Shown piece after piece: positions 42,036 through 50,705 of a DNA stretch of 64,000 nucleotides. The notes beneath the pieces were generated by a model. That model did no database searches, was not told the origin of the DNA, and was given only the letters and a program-made list of their open reading frames with translations. Made by a program: the position numbers and the translations under genes. Source of the stretch: Patulibacter brassicae (GTDB lineage: Bacteria > Actinomycetota > Thermoleophilia > Solirubrobacterales > Solirubrobacteraceae); assembly GCF_033949425.1 (NCBI RefSeq), contig NZ_JAXAVX010000007.1, positions 99,800-163,799 of the forward strand, given 5' to 3'. Every line of letters begins with the position of its first letter. Position 1 is the stretch's first letter.

Positions 42036-43876
42036 CAGCGGTGCTCCTCGGTCGGGGTGACGAGCGCCACGGCGGTCGCCGCGGGCTCGGGGACGATCCG
42101 CGCGGCCACGAGCCGCGCCGTCCAGGAGGTCGAAGGGGCGACGACCGCGCGCCACGGCCCGGCGGGCGGGCGCAGGTCGGCGACGGTGCCGGGCGGCGGC
42201 AGCTCGAGCAGCAGCTCGCCGGCCCCGGCGTCCAGCAGCGCGGCGACCGTCCGACGCAGGCGCCGTCCCGGGTCCGGCGCGGTCGCGTCGAGGGCGACGA
42301 GGACCGGCCCGTCGAGGTCGTCGGGCAGCGCGTCCGGGCCGTCGACCCGCGGGGTGCCGGCGGGCGCCGCGTCGCGGATCGGCACCGCGCGGCGCTCGTG
42401 CGCCCACGCGAGGACGCGCGCCACGCGCGGGTCCGGCTGCGGCGCGACGAGCCGGCCGACCCCGGCGAGGACCGTGCCGGCGCCGCCGTCGACGGTGACC
42501 GCCGCGCCCTCGGGCAGCCACGTGGCGCCGAGCCGCACTCGCCGGCGATCGCGGTCGATCCGCAGGCCGGCGTCGCAGACCGCGGGCCGCCCGAGCGCCC
42601 ACGCGCCGATCGTCGCCTCGCCGTCCCAGGCGCTGCGGGAGGAGACGATCGCGGCGCAGCGCGCGACCGTCGCGGCGTCCCGCGATCCGGCGAGCGGACG
42701 ATCGAGGACGAGCACCGGAGCGGCGCCGCGAGCGACCGCCGCCGCGACGCCGTCGGGGTCCAGGACGAGCGCGCCGACCGCGGCCCCGGGCGACGCGGCG
42801 GTCGCCCGCAGCAGCGCCTCCTGACCCACGACGCGGGCCGGGACGGGCGCCTGCAGGCGCTCGAGGGCGCCGCTCGGGATCCGGTCCAGCGCGTCCTCGA
42901 CGTCGAGGATCGCCTCGTCGACGAGGTCGACCGCGATCCGGATCGCCGCGGAGCCGCTGCGGCACCCGGAGCCGGCCCGCAGGAACCACAGCCGGCCGCC
43001 GTCGACCGCGAAGTCGACGGAGCACATGTCGCGCCCCTCGGCCTCGACGAGCGCGAGCGCCCGCTCGAGGTCGGCGTGCAGCGCGGGCTGGCGGGCGCGC
43101 AGCCCGCCGAGCGGCTCGTCGGCGGCGGCACGGCCCGGCGCCGGCCGGCGGTGGCGACCGCAGGCGTCGGGCGAGCCGGTCACCGGGTCGCGGCTGAACA
43201 CGATCCCCGAGCCGGAGCGGCCGTCGGGCCGGTCGCCGTGGACCATCGCCTGGACGACGATGACCGGAGCACCGCCGTCCCGCGTCCGGTGCGCGCGGCG
43301 CAGGCCGACGATCGCCTCCCGCAGCTGGTCGGCGGCGGGGTCGGGCAGCGCGTCCCCCGTGGCGGCGATCGCGGCCCGCAGCGCCGCAGCGCCGTCCCCG
43401 GCGGACGCCGCGGCCTCGACCGCGGCGGGGTCGATCCCGCGCACCGCGCGGGCGAACGTCCGCAGGAAGCGGAGCTCCAGCCGCGCCGCCCACGCGGCGC
43501 CGTCGCGCTCGCGGATGCCGTCCAGGACCGCGGCGTCGAGACCGAGGTCCAGCACCGCGCCGGTCCGCGCCGGGCCGACGAGGACGGCGACGAGCAACGG
43601 GCGCTCCGGGTCCCCGACGCGCAGGCCCGTCTCGCGCTCGAGCGCGTTCATCCGCTCGGCGACCTCGCCGCGCAGCAGGCGCGGCATCGCGTCGGGCGGC
43701 CCGTCGCGCCAGGCGGCGGCGGGGATCGCGAAGCCCGGGGGCGTCGGCAGGCCGAGGGCGGCCAGCGCCGCCACGCTCGCCCCGCGCGGGCTCAGCAGCT
43801 CCGCGCTGCGGACCCCGCCGTCCAGCGGCACGGCGTGCGTCGCCGCGCCGCCGAGACCTCTCCACCTCGACCCCAT
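42035..43876 (-). CDS. Dikinase-like pseudoenzyme: paralog of 20664-22541 without the phosphohistidine
   Basis: 613 residues, colinear with the dikinase-like protein at 20664 (shared LGLPTPPGF, LLRGE, RFLRTFARAVR, AIRIAVDLVDEA, ALERLQAPV, ASPGAAVG, QPDPRVARVLAWA). Key residues are lost. GGKGAS is SPRGAS, the SVRSGAP Arg segment is AVLVGPA, LQARPG is LRAGSG, and the carrier motif GGRTSHAAVVARG is replaced by SAWDGEATIGAWALG, putting Glu420 at the His position. The open frame and its promoter are intact, so this is a maintained protein rather than a decaying gene. It may be a regulatory or scaffold subunit of the active dikinase. Confidence 0.88.
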   Translation of the reverse strand: MGSRWRGLGGAATHAVPLDGGVRSAELLSPRGASVAALAALGLPTPPGFAIPAAAWRDGPPDAMPRLLRGEVAERMNALERETGLRVGDPERPLLVAVLVGPARTGAVLDLGLDAAVLDGIRERDGAAWAARLELRFLRTFARAVRGIDPAAVEAAASAGDGAAALRAAIAATGDALPDPAADQLREAIVGLRRAHRTRDGGAPVIVVQAMVHGDRPDGRSGSGIVFSRDPVTGSPDACGRHRRPAPGRAAADEPLGGLRARQPALHADLERALALVEAEGRDMCSVDFAVDGGRLWFLRAGSGCRSGSAAIRIAVDLVDEAILDVEDALDRIPSGALERLQAPVPARVVGQEALLRATAASPGAAVGALVLDPDGVAAAVARGAAPVLVLDRPLAGSRDAATVARCAAIVSSRSAWDGEATIGAWALGRPAVCDAGLRIDRDRRRVRLGATWLPEGAAVTVDGGAGTVLAGVGRLVAPQPDPRVARVLAWAHERRAVPIRDAAPAGTPRVDGPDALPDDLDGPVLVALDATAPDPGRRLRRTVAALLDAGAGELLLELPPPGTVADLRPPAGPWRAVVAPSTSWTARLVAARIVPEPAATAVALVTPTEEHR

Positions 43877-43884
43877 CGCGCCGC

Positions 43885-43947
43885 ATTCTCATCCACGCGC
43901 GAGGCCCCGAACCGGCGTCCGGCGCGGAGCGTTGGTCGTTCCTCCAA
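43885..43947 (-). promoter_or_regulatory. Promoter with 16-bp dyad (degenerate dikinase-ADH-ADH operon)
   Basis: TTGGTCGTTCCTCCAA at 43932-43947; -10 GAGAAT (43890-43885) is 41 bp away and 8 nt from ATG 43876, the same leaderless geometry as the active paralog. Confidence 0.7.
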
Positions 43948-44034
43948 GGGCGGGCCGAGACCCGCTCGACGGCCCTCGGGCGACGGCGCGCCGCCAGCCC
44001 GCGTCCCGCTCCGGACGGCCCGCGGAACGACGAC

Positions 44035-44075
44035 GGGCCCCCGTCCCGGGCGCGCGGCGCGCGGGACGGGGGCCC
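44035..44075 (-). terminator. Perfect 13-bp hairpin after trxA
   Basis: GGGCCCCCGTCCC and its exact complement around a 15-nt GC loop, 45 bp beyond the thioredoxin stop. Confidence 0.65.
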
Positions 44076-44119
44076 GTGACGGGCGGCGGCGACCGGTGCG
44101 GCCGCCGCTCGCCCGGGGA

Positions 44120-44446
44120 TCAGCCGAGGATGCGGTCGATCTCGGCGTTCAGGCGCGGCTTCGGCATGGCGCCGACGATCTGGCCCACCGGCGCGCCGTT
44201 CTTGAAGACGATCATCGTCGGGATCGACATGATCCCGTACTTCGCGGCCGTCTGCTGGTTGTCGTCGGTGTTGAGCTTCACGACGCGGACGTCGCTGCGC
44301 TCCCCGTCGATCTCCTCCAGGACGGGGCTCACCGCGCGGCACGGGCCGCACCAAGGCGCCCAGAAGTCGACGAGCGTCGCCTCGTCGCTCTCGATGACCT
44401 CGGCCTGGAAGTTGCTGTCGGTGACCTCGGGGACGGACCCAGCCAT
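44120..44446 (-). CDS. trxA: Thioredoxin
   Basis: 108 residues, the canonical size. Active site LVDFWAPWCGPCRAV, the buried Asp region in VVKLNTDDN and cis-Pro in GIMSIPTMIVFKNG are all intact. ATG 44446 has GAGGAG. Monocistronic between hairpins. Cytosolic disulphide reductase. Confidence 0.97.
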   Translation of the reverse strand: MAGSVPEVTDSNFQAEVIESDEATLVDFWAPWCGPCRAVSPVLEEIDGERSDVRVVKLNTDDNQQTAAKYGIMSIPTMIVFKNGAPVGQIVGAMPKPRLNAEIDRILG

Positions 44447-44507
44447 CGTGTGCTCCTCGGGTGGTGCGTGGCGTCGGAACGACGGTGCCGCAGCGCCGCC
44501 GTCCTCA

Positions 44508-44521
44508 CACTATACAAAGTG
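44508..44521 (-). promoter_or_regulatory. trxA promoter -10 inside a small dyad
   Basis: On the minus strand, TATAGT (44514-44509) is a near-consensus -10 in a local AT-rich patch. It lies inside CACT-N6-AGTG (44508-44521), a possible operator. No convincing -35 was found. Confidence 0.4.
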
Positions 44522-44616
44522 AAGTGAGCGCACGAGCCGGTCCGCCGTCGTGCCGGTCCGTGTTCCCCCTGGGAGCCGCTCGCATGCCCCGCGCGGGCGG
44601 GCGCGCGGCGCCGGGA

Positions 44617-45423
44617 TCACTCGCCGGCGACGGGCGGGACGGGCGCGGGGTCCGGGCCCGGCGCGGCGAGCGGCACCGGGGGCGGCTGCCACCCGGACCG
44701 CCGCAGCGCCGGCACGAGCAGCGCCGCCTCGCGCGCGATCCCCACGTGCATCTTCGAGCTGCCGGCCGTCCGGTCCCGGAAGACGATCGGCACCTCCACG
44801 ACCCGGAAGCCGGAGCGCACCGCGCGCCACGTCAGCTCGACCTGGAACGCGTAGCCGACGGAGCGGACCGTCGAGAGCTCGATCGTCCGCAGCACGTCGG
44901 CGCGGAAGCACTTGAACCCGCCCGTGAGGTCGCGCACCTGCAGCCCGAGCGTCCGGCGCGCGTACCAGGACCCCCCGCGCGAGACGAGCCGCCGCACGAG
45001 CCCCCACTCCGCCACGCCGCCGCCGCGCACGTACCGCGAGCCGAGCGCGAGGTCCGCCCCGCCCCGCACCGCGTCGAGCAGCCGCGCGAGGTCGCGCGGG
45101 TCGTGGGAGAGGTCGGCGTCCATCTCCATCACGTGGGTGGCCCCGCCGCGCAGGGCGACGTCGAACCCCGCGAGGTACGCCGGGCCCAGGCCCGCCGGTC
45201 GCTCGCGGTGCAGCACCTGCACCTCGCCGGGATGCGCCTGCGCCAGCCGATCGGCCATCTCGCCGGTCCCGTCGGGGGACCGGTCGTCGACGACGAGGAT
45301 CCGGAAGCCGTCGGGGCACGCGGCGGCGAGCACCTGCCGGGACAGCCCGATCACGCGCTCGAGGTTCTCGGCCTCGTTGTAGGTCGGGATCACCAACCAC
45401 GGGACGTCGGCGACCGCCACCAT
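44617..45423 (-). CDS. GT2 family glycosyltransferase (polyprenol-phosphate mannose synthase-like)
   Basis: 268 residues. GT-A features: VIPTYNEAENLERVI, VVDDRSPDGTG, the DxD-like VMEMDADLSHDP, and GSRYVRGGG...VSRGGSWYAR, as in dolichol/polyprenol-phosphate mannosyltransferases. The C-terminus is Pro-rich with no membrane anchor. ATG 45423 is chosen because TAGCGT ends 9 nt upstream, fitting a leaderless message; GTG 45432 is possible. Confidence 0.88.
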   Translation of the reverse strand: MVAVADVPWLVIPTYNEAENLERVIGLSRQVLAAACPDGFRILVVDDRSPDGTGEMADRLAQAHPGEVQVLHRERPAGLGPAYLAGFDVALRGGATHVMEMDADLSHDPRDLARLLDAVRGGADLALGSRYVRGGGVAEWGLVRRLVSRGGSWYARRTLGLQVRDLTGGFKCFRADVLRTIELSTVRSVGYAFQVELTWRAVRSGFRVVEVPIVFRDRTAGSSKMHVGIAREAALLVPALRRSGWQPPPVPLAAPGPDPAPVPPVAGE

Positions 45424-45515
45424 CGCGCGCACACGCTAGATGCTGGGACCGGTCCGCGGGTTCACCACCCGGACACCTCCGACCCGGTCGGGGCCCCGCG
45501 ACCGCGCCGAGCGGC

Positions 45516-45547
45516 CCGCGGGTCGTCGGCGGCCCGGCGACCCGCGG
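45516..45547 (-). terminator. Perfect 10-bp hairpin after the otsB operon
   Basis: CCGCGGGTCG/CGACCCGCGG with a 12-nt loop, 2 bp beyond the stop of the minus-strand glycosyltransferase gene. Confidence 0.6.
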
Positions 45548-45548
45548 A

Positions 45549-46559
45549 TCAGCCCAGGAGCGCCGGCAGGAGCTGCCCGGCGACGACGCGATCGACCGCC
45601 GCCGGGGCGAACCGGTCGGCGAGCAGGCCCCGCGCGCGCTCCTGCAGCGCGCCGGCGGGCGCGTCGAGCGCCGCGCGCAGCGCGGCCGCGAGCGCCGCCG
45701 GATCCTCGGCGTCCGCGACGACCGCGCGCGGCTCGAGGGCGCGCAGCAGCGAGAGCGCGACGAACGCCCCGGGCGCGGAGGTCGTCACGACCCGGGCGCC
45801 GGCCGCGAGCGCCTCGAGCTGCACGAGGCCGTGGTCCTCGCGCCGCGGGGCGCCGACGAGCACCCGGGCGCGCCCGAGCAGCTCGAGGAACGCCGCGCGG
45901 TCCAGGCGCCCGGCGTCCCGCACGCCGGGCACGCGCGGGACCGCGCCGGCGGGCGCGGCGCAGACGACGAGCTCCTCGCCGTCGCGACGGGCCCGCGACC
46001 AGGCGGCGAGCACCCGGTCCAGGCCCTTCTTCGTGGGATCCGCGGCGTAGGCGACGGCCGCGACGTCGCGCTCCGCCCACGGCCGGACGCGGTCGGGCAG
46101 GGCGACGGGCGGCGGCACGACGACCGCGGCGGGTCGCGGCTGCGGCACCTCGGCGAGCGCCTCCGCCGACTGCGGGACGAGCAGCGGGCAGCGGCGCAGG
46201 AGCCACCGCTCGCGCGGGCGCTGCCAGACCCCGTGGCGCCCGGGGCGGTTGGCCGCCATCGCCGCGTCGAGCCGGATCGCGCCGGGCCGGGGCCACAGGA
46301 GCGCCGCGCCGACGCTGCCGTAGAGCACCGCTCGCGGTCGGTGGCGGGCGAGGCCCTCCTGGGCGGCGACCCGCGCCGCGCGCGCCCATGCGAGGTCGGT
46401 GAGTGCCATCGTGCGGACCGGCGGGGGCGCGGTCGCGCGGACCATCGCGACCCGCGCCCCAGCCCGCTCGAGCGCGCCGAGCAGCGCGTCGTCGACCGCG
46501 CGCAGCCCGGCCGTCGAGCCGAGCGACACGAGCAGGACGTCCGCCGGCAGCCCCGCCAT
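45549..46559 (-). CDS. GT4-like glycosyltransferase
   Basis: 336 residues, GT-B fold. N-terminal VLLVSLGSTAGLRAVDDAL, then a second Rossmann half with VAYAADPTKKGLDRVLAAW, VLVGAPRREDHGLVQLEALA (the Glu-rich donor loop of group 1 transferases) and a C-terminal helix. It starts at ATG 46559, 5 bp after the membrane-protein stop. Probably acts on a cell-envelope or storage glycan. Confidence 0.8.
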   Translation of the reverse strand: MAGLPADVLLVSLGSTAGLRAVDDALLGALERAGARVAMVRATAPPPVRTMALTDLAWARAARVAAQEGLARHRPRAVLYGSVGAALLWPRPGAIRLDAAMAANRPGRHGVWQRPRERWLLRRCPLLVPQSAEALAEVPQPRPAAVVVPPPVALPDRVRPWAERDVAAVAYAADPTKKGLDRVLAAWSRARRDGEELVVCAAPAGAVPRVPGVRDAGRLDRAAFLELLGRARVLVGAPRREDHGLVQLEALAAGARVVTTSAPGAFVALSLLRALEPRAVVADAEDPAALAAALRAALDAPAGALQERARGLLADRFAPAAVDRVVAGQLLPALLG

Positions 46560-46564
46560 CGCCG

Positions 46565-47098
46565 TCAGGCGCTCGAGGCCTGGCGCTTGTGCTCGGGCCG
46601 GTTGCGCCGCAGTCCCGGCAGCCGGACGAGCTTCAGCGGCTCGATGAGCCCGGTGCGCTCGACGTGGAACTCGACCCCGTCGCGCTCCTCGATCGCCTGC
46701 ACGGCGTGCTCCTGCCGGCGCCAGGCGAGGCCCCAGATGAGCAGGAATCCCGCGGCCACCCCGGTCACCTGCGGCAGCACGAACGTCGCGGCGCCCGAGG
46801 CGAGCGACGCGACGAAGAGCGGCCACAGGCGGTTGAGGAGCGTGCGGACCGGCCGGTGCTCGGGCAGCTGCTCGGCGGCCCGGGCGTCGGCGAGGACCGA
46901 GGCGATCTGCGGGTTCGCGGCGTCGTGGCGGCCGACGACGATGCCGATGGCCGACGCGACGACCCACCAGATCGCCGACACGGCGACCGGTCCGGTGTCG
47001 TCGTTCGCGTAGCCCCGCAGCACCACGAGCAGCGCGAGGACCGACGCGGAGCCGAAGCTCAGCAGGACCGTGGAGCGCAGGAGCTGGCGGAACGTCAC
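46565..47098 (-). CDS. Small membrane protein, unknown
   Basis: 177 residues, four hydrophobic segments (VLLSFGSASVLALLVVLRG, AIWWVVASAIGIVVG, LWPLFVASLASGAATFVL, GVAAGFLLIWGLAW), then a basic cytoplasmic tail. GTG 47098 overlaps the otsB stop. Family not recognised; operon position suggests an envelope or glycan role. Confidence 0.75.
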   Translation of the reverse strand: MTFRQLLRSTVLLSFGSASVLALLVVLRGYANDDTGPVAVSAIWWVVASAIGIVVGRHDAANPQIASVLADARAAEQLPEHRPVRTLLNRLWPLFVASLASGAATFVLPQVTGVAAGFLLIWGLAWRRQEHAVQAIEERDGVEFHVERTGLIEPLKLVRLPGLRRNRPEHKRQASSA

Positions 47099-47931
47099 GC
47101 GGCACGCCCGTCCGTCGCGGGACGCAGGAGCTCCTGGAGCACGGAGCGGATGCCGACCGGCCCGTCGACGGCGACGTCGGCCTGCTCGGCGACCTCCGGC
47201 GGGGCGTCCGAGCCCTCGTCGCGCACCGCCACGCACGCCGCGTGCGCCAGCCGCCCCTCGGCGACGAGCGCGCGCAGGCCGGCGAAGGCGTCGAGGTCGG
47301 TCCGGTCGTCGCCGGCGTAGAGCGCGCCGGCGAGCTCCTCGGCGCCCACGAGCCAGCGGACGGCGGCGCCCTTGTCGAAGTCCAGCGGGGGACGCAGCTC
47401 GAGCACCATCCGGCCCTCGTGCAGCGCGAGGCCCTCGGCCGCGGCCGCCGCGCCGACCGCGGCCGCCGCCTCGGCCGCCGCCGCCTCGTCGGAGACGCCG
47501 CGCCAGTGCAGCGCCTGGATCGGGCCCTTGTCCTCGAGCCAGACGCCGAGGCGGCTCGCGGTCGCGTGGTCCTCGAGCAGCCCGGTGGCCAGCTCGCGGA
47601 CGCGCGGCTCCCACTCGGCGACCGCCGGCGTCGTCTCGACCGCGGTCGCCCCGCGGCGCAGGATCTCCGTCCCGTGGTTGCCGACGTAGTGCAGCGCGCC
47701 GATCCCGACGATCCGGCGGGCCTCGCCGGCGCGCCGGCCGCTGACGCACGCCACGAGCCCGTAGCGGCTCGCGAGCTCCACGAGCAGCGTGCGCGTCGCC
47801 GCGGGCACCTCGGCCGCGCCCGCGTGGCGGGTGATGGGCGCGAGCGTCCCGTCGACGTCGAGCAGGATCGCGGAGCGGTCGGGCGCGGCGCGCAGAGGCG
47901 CGACGAGAGCGGCCAGCCGGTCGTCGGTCAC
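47095..47931 (-). CDS. otsB: Trehalose-6-phosphate phosphatase
   Basis: 278 residues, HAD superfamily. Motif I AILLDVDGTLAPI near residue 22, motif II VACVSGRRAGEARRIVG, YVGNHGTE, the Lys in LDFDKGAAVRWL and motif IV LYAGDDRTDLDAF. These match OtsB. It makes trehalose from trehalose-6-phosphate. No otsA is in the window. GTG 47931 divergent from the TSUP gene; TAGTAT/CCTAGT sequences of the two promoters overlap. Confidence 0.9.
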   Translation of the reverse strand: MTDDRLAALVAPLRAAPDRSAILLDVDGTLAPITRHAGAAEVPAATRTLLVELASRYGLVACVSGRRAGEARRIVGIGALHYVGNHGTEILRRGATAVETTPAVAEWEPRVRELATGLLEDHATASRLGVWLEDKGPIQALHWRGVSDEAAAAEAAAAVGAAAAAEGLALHEGRMVLELRPPLDFDKGAAVRWLVGAEELAGALYAGDDRTDLDAFAGLRALVAEGRLAHAACVAVRDEGSDAPPEVAEQADVAVDGPVGIRSVLQELLRPATDGRAA

Positions 47932-47950
47932 CCACCTAGTATGACCGTCG

Positions 47951-48721
47951 TTGTCCGTCCCCCGGCCCGTCGCCATCGTCCTGATCGGGACCGCCGCCGG
48001 CTTCTTCAGCGGGCTCTTCGGCGTCGGCGGGGGCGTCGTGATGGTCCCGCTGCTGCTCCTGCTGCTCGGCATGGACGAGCGCCGGGCGACGAGCACCTCC
48101 CTCGGGGCGATCGTGATCATCGCCACGGCGGCGACCCTCACCCAGGGGGCCTACGGCCAGGTCCACGTCGCCGAGGGGGTGCTCGTCGGCGTGCCGGCGA
48201 TCGGCGGCGCGCTGATCGGGACGGCGATCCAGCAGCGGATCCCGGCGCGCCGGGTGTCGCTGCTCTTCGCCGTGCTGCTGCTCGCGGTCGCCGGGCTCAT
48301 GGCCGCCGGCATCGAGCCGGGCGACGGCGGGGGCGACATCGACGCCGCCCGTGTCGTGGCGGCGCTCGGCGTCGGCCTCGCCGCGGGCGTCATCTCCGGG
48401 CTGCTGGGCGTGGGGGGCGGCTCGCTCTTCGTCCCCGGCCTCGCGCTGCTGCTCGGGCTCTCCCACGTCGAGGCCGAGGCGACGTCGCTGCTGGCGATGA
48501 TCCCCGTCTCCGCCGTCGGCGCGTGGCGCCAGCACCGCTACGGCAACCTCGACGTCCGGGCGTCGGTGCTGCTCGGGATCGTCGCGGTGCCCTCGGCGCT
48601 GCTCGGCGTCGTCGTCGTCAACGCGATCCCCGCCCGTGCGGCGGAGATCGGCTTCGCGCTGCTGCTCGTGTTCGTCTCGGGCCAGCTCGCGCGCCGGGGC
48701 CTGCGCGCCGCCGAGGACTGA
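47951..48721 (+). CDS. TSUP/TauE-SafE family permease
   Basis: 256 residues, about eight membrane segments, with the duplicated signature FFSGLFGVGGGVVMVP and ISGLLGVGGGSLFVP. The family exports or imports sulfite, sulfonates and similar anions. The only upstream start in frame is TTG 47951, 8 nt after TAGTAT, which fits a leaderless start; this makes an unusual TTG initiator. Confidence 0.85.
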   Translation: MSVPRPVAIVLIGTAAGFFSGLFGVGGGVVMVPLLLLLLGMDERRATSTSLGAIVIIATAATLTQGAYGQVHVAEGVLVGVPAIGGALIGTAIQQRIPARRVSLLFAVLLLAVAGLMAAGIEPGDGGGDIDAARVVAALGVGLAAGVISGLLGVGGGSLFVPGLALLLGLSHVEAEATSLLAMIPVSAVGAWRQHRYGNLDVRASVLLGIVAVPSALLGVVVVNAIPARAAEIGFALLLVFVSGQLARRGLRAAED

Positions 48722-48788
48722 CGGCGCGCGTCGCCGGCCGGCGACCGTCCTCGCGAGGAGGCGGACGGGTCGCGGCGTCCCGGCCGGA

Positions 48789-49682
48789 TCAGCCGTGGCC
48801 GAGGCCGTGCTCGAGCGCGTCCTTCACCGCCGCGTCGACCGCGTTCAGGCGGTGCAGCGCCACGGCCTCGGCCGAGCGGAACCGGCCGCCGGCGCGCTCC
48901 GGGCCGTGATGGGTCAGCACGCAGTGGGCGAGGTGCCCCCAGCGCAGCTCGTCGACGCCGGCGCGCCGGGCCGGCTCGGCGAGGACGCGCAGGCCGAGCT
49001 CGACGTGCCCGAGCAGCTCCCCGACCTCCGTCCGGCCGAACTCCGCCCCGTAGGTGAACTCGCGCGTGCGCCCGAGGTCGTGGACGATCGCCGCGGTCAG
49101 CAGCAGGTCGCGGTTCAGGCCGGGGTGGTGGACGCACGCCTCCGCCGCGAGCGCCGCGACGGCCACGGTGTGCTCGAGCAGGCCGCCGAGGTACGCGTGA
49201 TGCCCGCCGATCGAGCACGGCGCCCGGCGCCAGGCGCGCCGGAGCGCCTCGTCGTCCAGCAGCGCCCGCAGCAGGCCGCCGTAGGCGTCGTCGCCGACCT
49301 CGCCGGCGATCCCCTCGAGGAACCCGTCGAGCTCGTCGAGGTCGCGGTAGGCCGCCGGCAGGAAGCGCGCCGGATCGACCGTGTCCGGATCGACGCGCCG
49401 GACCGCCGTGAGCTCGGCCACGAGCCCGTCCCGGTAGCGGTCCACGGTGCCCGAGACCTGCACGACGTCGCCGCGGTCGAACCCGCGCTCCCAGCGGTCG
49501 ACGTCCTGGAACACGCGGGCGGCGAGCGTGCCGGTGCGGTCGCGCAGGTCGACCGCGAGGTACGGCCCCGAGCGGCCCGTCGCGCGGTCCTTGCGCACGC
49601 AGGCGAAGACGCCGGCGAGCCGGTCGCCCGGCCCGAGGGCGGCGATCGTGGGGTCGGCAGGCGCGGGAGGCAAGGAGTGCAT
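48789..49682 (-). CDS. OB-fold plus HD-domain protein (YhaM-like 3'-5' exoribonuclease)
   Basis: 297 residues. Residues ~20-95 form an OB-fold nucleic-acid-binding domain (PYLAVDLRDRTGTLAARVF, VVQVSGTVDRYRDG). The HD domain follows: IGGHHAYLGGLLEHTVAVA, then AAIVHDLGRTREFTY with the HD pair, and HCVLTHHG. This order matches YhaM/CBF1. RNA turnover or DNA repair is likely. Confidence 0.85.
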   Translation of the reverse strand: MHSLPPAPADPTIAALGPGDRLAGVFACVRKDRATGRSGPYLAVDLRDRTGTLAARVFQDVDRWERGFDRGDVVQVSGTVDRYRDGLVAELTAVRRVDPDTVDPARFLPAAYRDLDELDGFLEGIAGEVGDDAYGGLLRALLDDEALRRAWRRAPCSIGGHHAYLGGLLEHTVAVAALAAEACVHHPGLNRDLLLTAAIVHDLGRTREFTYGAEFGRTEVGELLGHVELGLRVLAEPARRAGVDELRWGHLAHCVLTHHGPERAGGRFRSAEAVALHRLNAVDAAVKDALEHGLGHG

Positions 49683-49699
49683 CTTGTACCTTGGGCTGG

Positions 49700-50632
49700 A
49701 TGATCCCCTTGCGCTGGGACGACCGTCCGGTCGGCCTCCGTGACCCGGCGCTCGTCTGCGCCTTCACCGGATGGACCGACGCCGGGGACTGCGCGAGCTC
49801 CGCGCTCGGCGTCCTCTCGCGCCGCCTCGGCGCCCAGCGCGCGGCGTCGGTCGACCCCGAGCTGCTCTACACGATGCAGTCCTACCGGCCGCGGATCACG
49901 ATCCAGGACGGGATCAGCGAGGGCCTCACCTGGCCGACGATCGAGCTGCGCGCCGCCGTCGTGCCCCAGGCCTCCCGCGACCTCCTGCTCGTCACCGGGC
50001 CGGAGCCCGCGATGCGCTGGCGCTCGCTCTGCGAGACGCTCGTCGAGACCGCTCGCAGCCTCGGCGCGCGGACGGTCGTGACGCTCGGCGGGCTGCTCTC
50101 CGACGTCCCCCACACCCGGCCGGTGCCGATGACCGGCCTGGCGACCGACCTCGAGCTGCTCGCCGGCGTCGACGCGATGCTGCCCGACTACGACGGCCCG
50201 ACCGGCCTGACCGGCGTCGTCCACGCCGAGGCCGCCCGCCAGGGCCTCGCGGCGGTGTCGCTGCTGGCCCACGTGCCGCACTACGTCGCCGGCGTGCCGA
50301 GCCCGAAGGCCGCCCTCGCCCTCGTCGAGGCGGTCGAGACGCTCACCGGCGTCCCGGTGCCCACCGAGCGGCTGCGCGACGCCGCCGCGCGCTACGAGCG
50401 CCAGGTGAGCGACGCGATCGACCAGGACCCCGAGCGGCGCGAGCTGCTGGCCCGGCTGGAGCAGATGGCCGACCTGCGCGACATCGTCGGCGAGGCCGAC
50501 GAGGAGGACGCCGAGGAGCTCGGCGAGGCGCTGGGCGGCGACCCGCCGCTGCCCCCGCTGGACACCGACATCCCGTCCGCCGACAGCATCGCGCTCGACT
50601 TCCAGCGCTACCTCCGCGAGCAAGAGGACTAG
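49700..50632 (+). CDS. PAC2 family protein
   Basis: 310 residues with the PAC2 pattern: ALVCAFTGWTDAGDCASSA, LLLVTGPEPAMRWRSL, VVTLGGLLSDVPHTRP, LLAHVPHYVAGVPSPKAAL, and an acidic C-terminal tail. Related to proteasome-assembly chaperones; exact role in actinobacteria is not established. TACCTT ends 7 nt before ATG 49700; an in-frame TTG at 49691 is the alternative. Confidence 0.88.
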   Translation: MIPLRWDDRPVGLRDPALVCAFTGWTDAGDCASSALGVLSRRLGAQRAASVDPELLYTMQSYRPRITIQDGISEGLTWPTIELRAAVVPQASRDLLLVTGPEPAMRWRSLCETLVETARSLGARTVVTLGGLLSDVPHTRPVPMTGLATDLELLAGVDAMLPDYDGPTGLTGVVHAEAARQGLAAVSLLAHVPHYVAGVPSPKAALALVEAVETLTGVPVPTERLRDAAARYERQVSDAIDQDPERRELLARLEQMADLRDIVGEADEEDAEELGEALGGDPPLPPLDTDIPSADSIALDFQRYLREQED

Positions 50633-50705
50633 GGGGCGGGCCCCAGCCCGCGCGTCGGCCGTCACGTCGCGTGGGCACGGCTCGGCCGGGCGCGGACGTC
50701 CCCGG

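Noticed and set aside
42035..43876. Calling the degenerate dikinase a pseudogene
   Set aside because: The frame is uninterrupted, colinear with its paralog, has a dyad promoter and is translationally coupled to an intact ADH gene.
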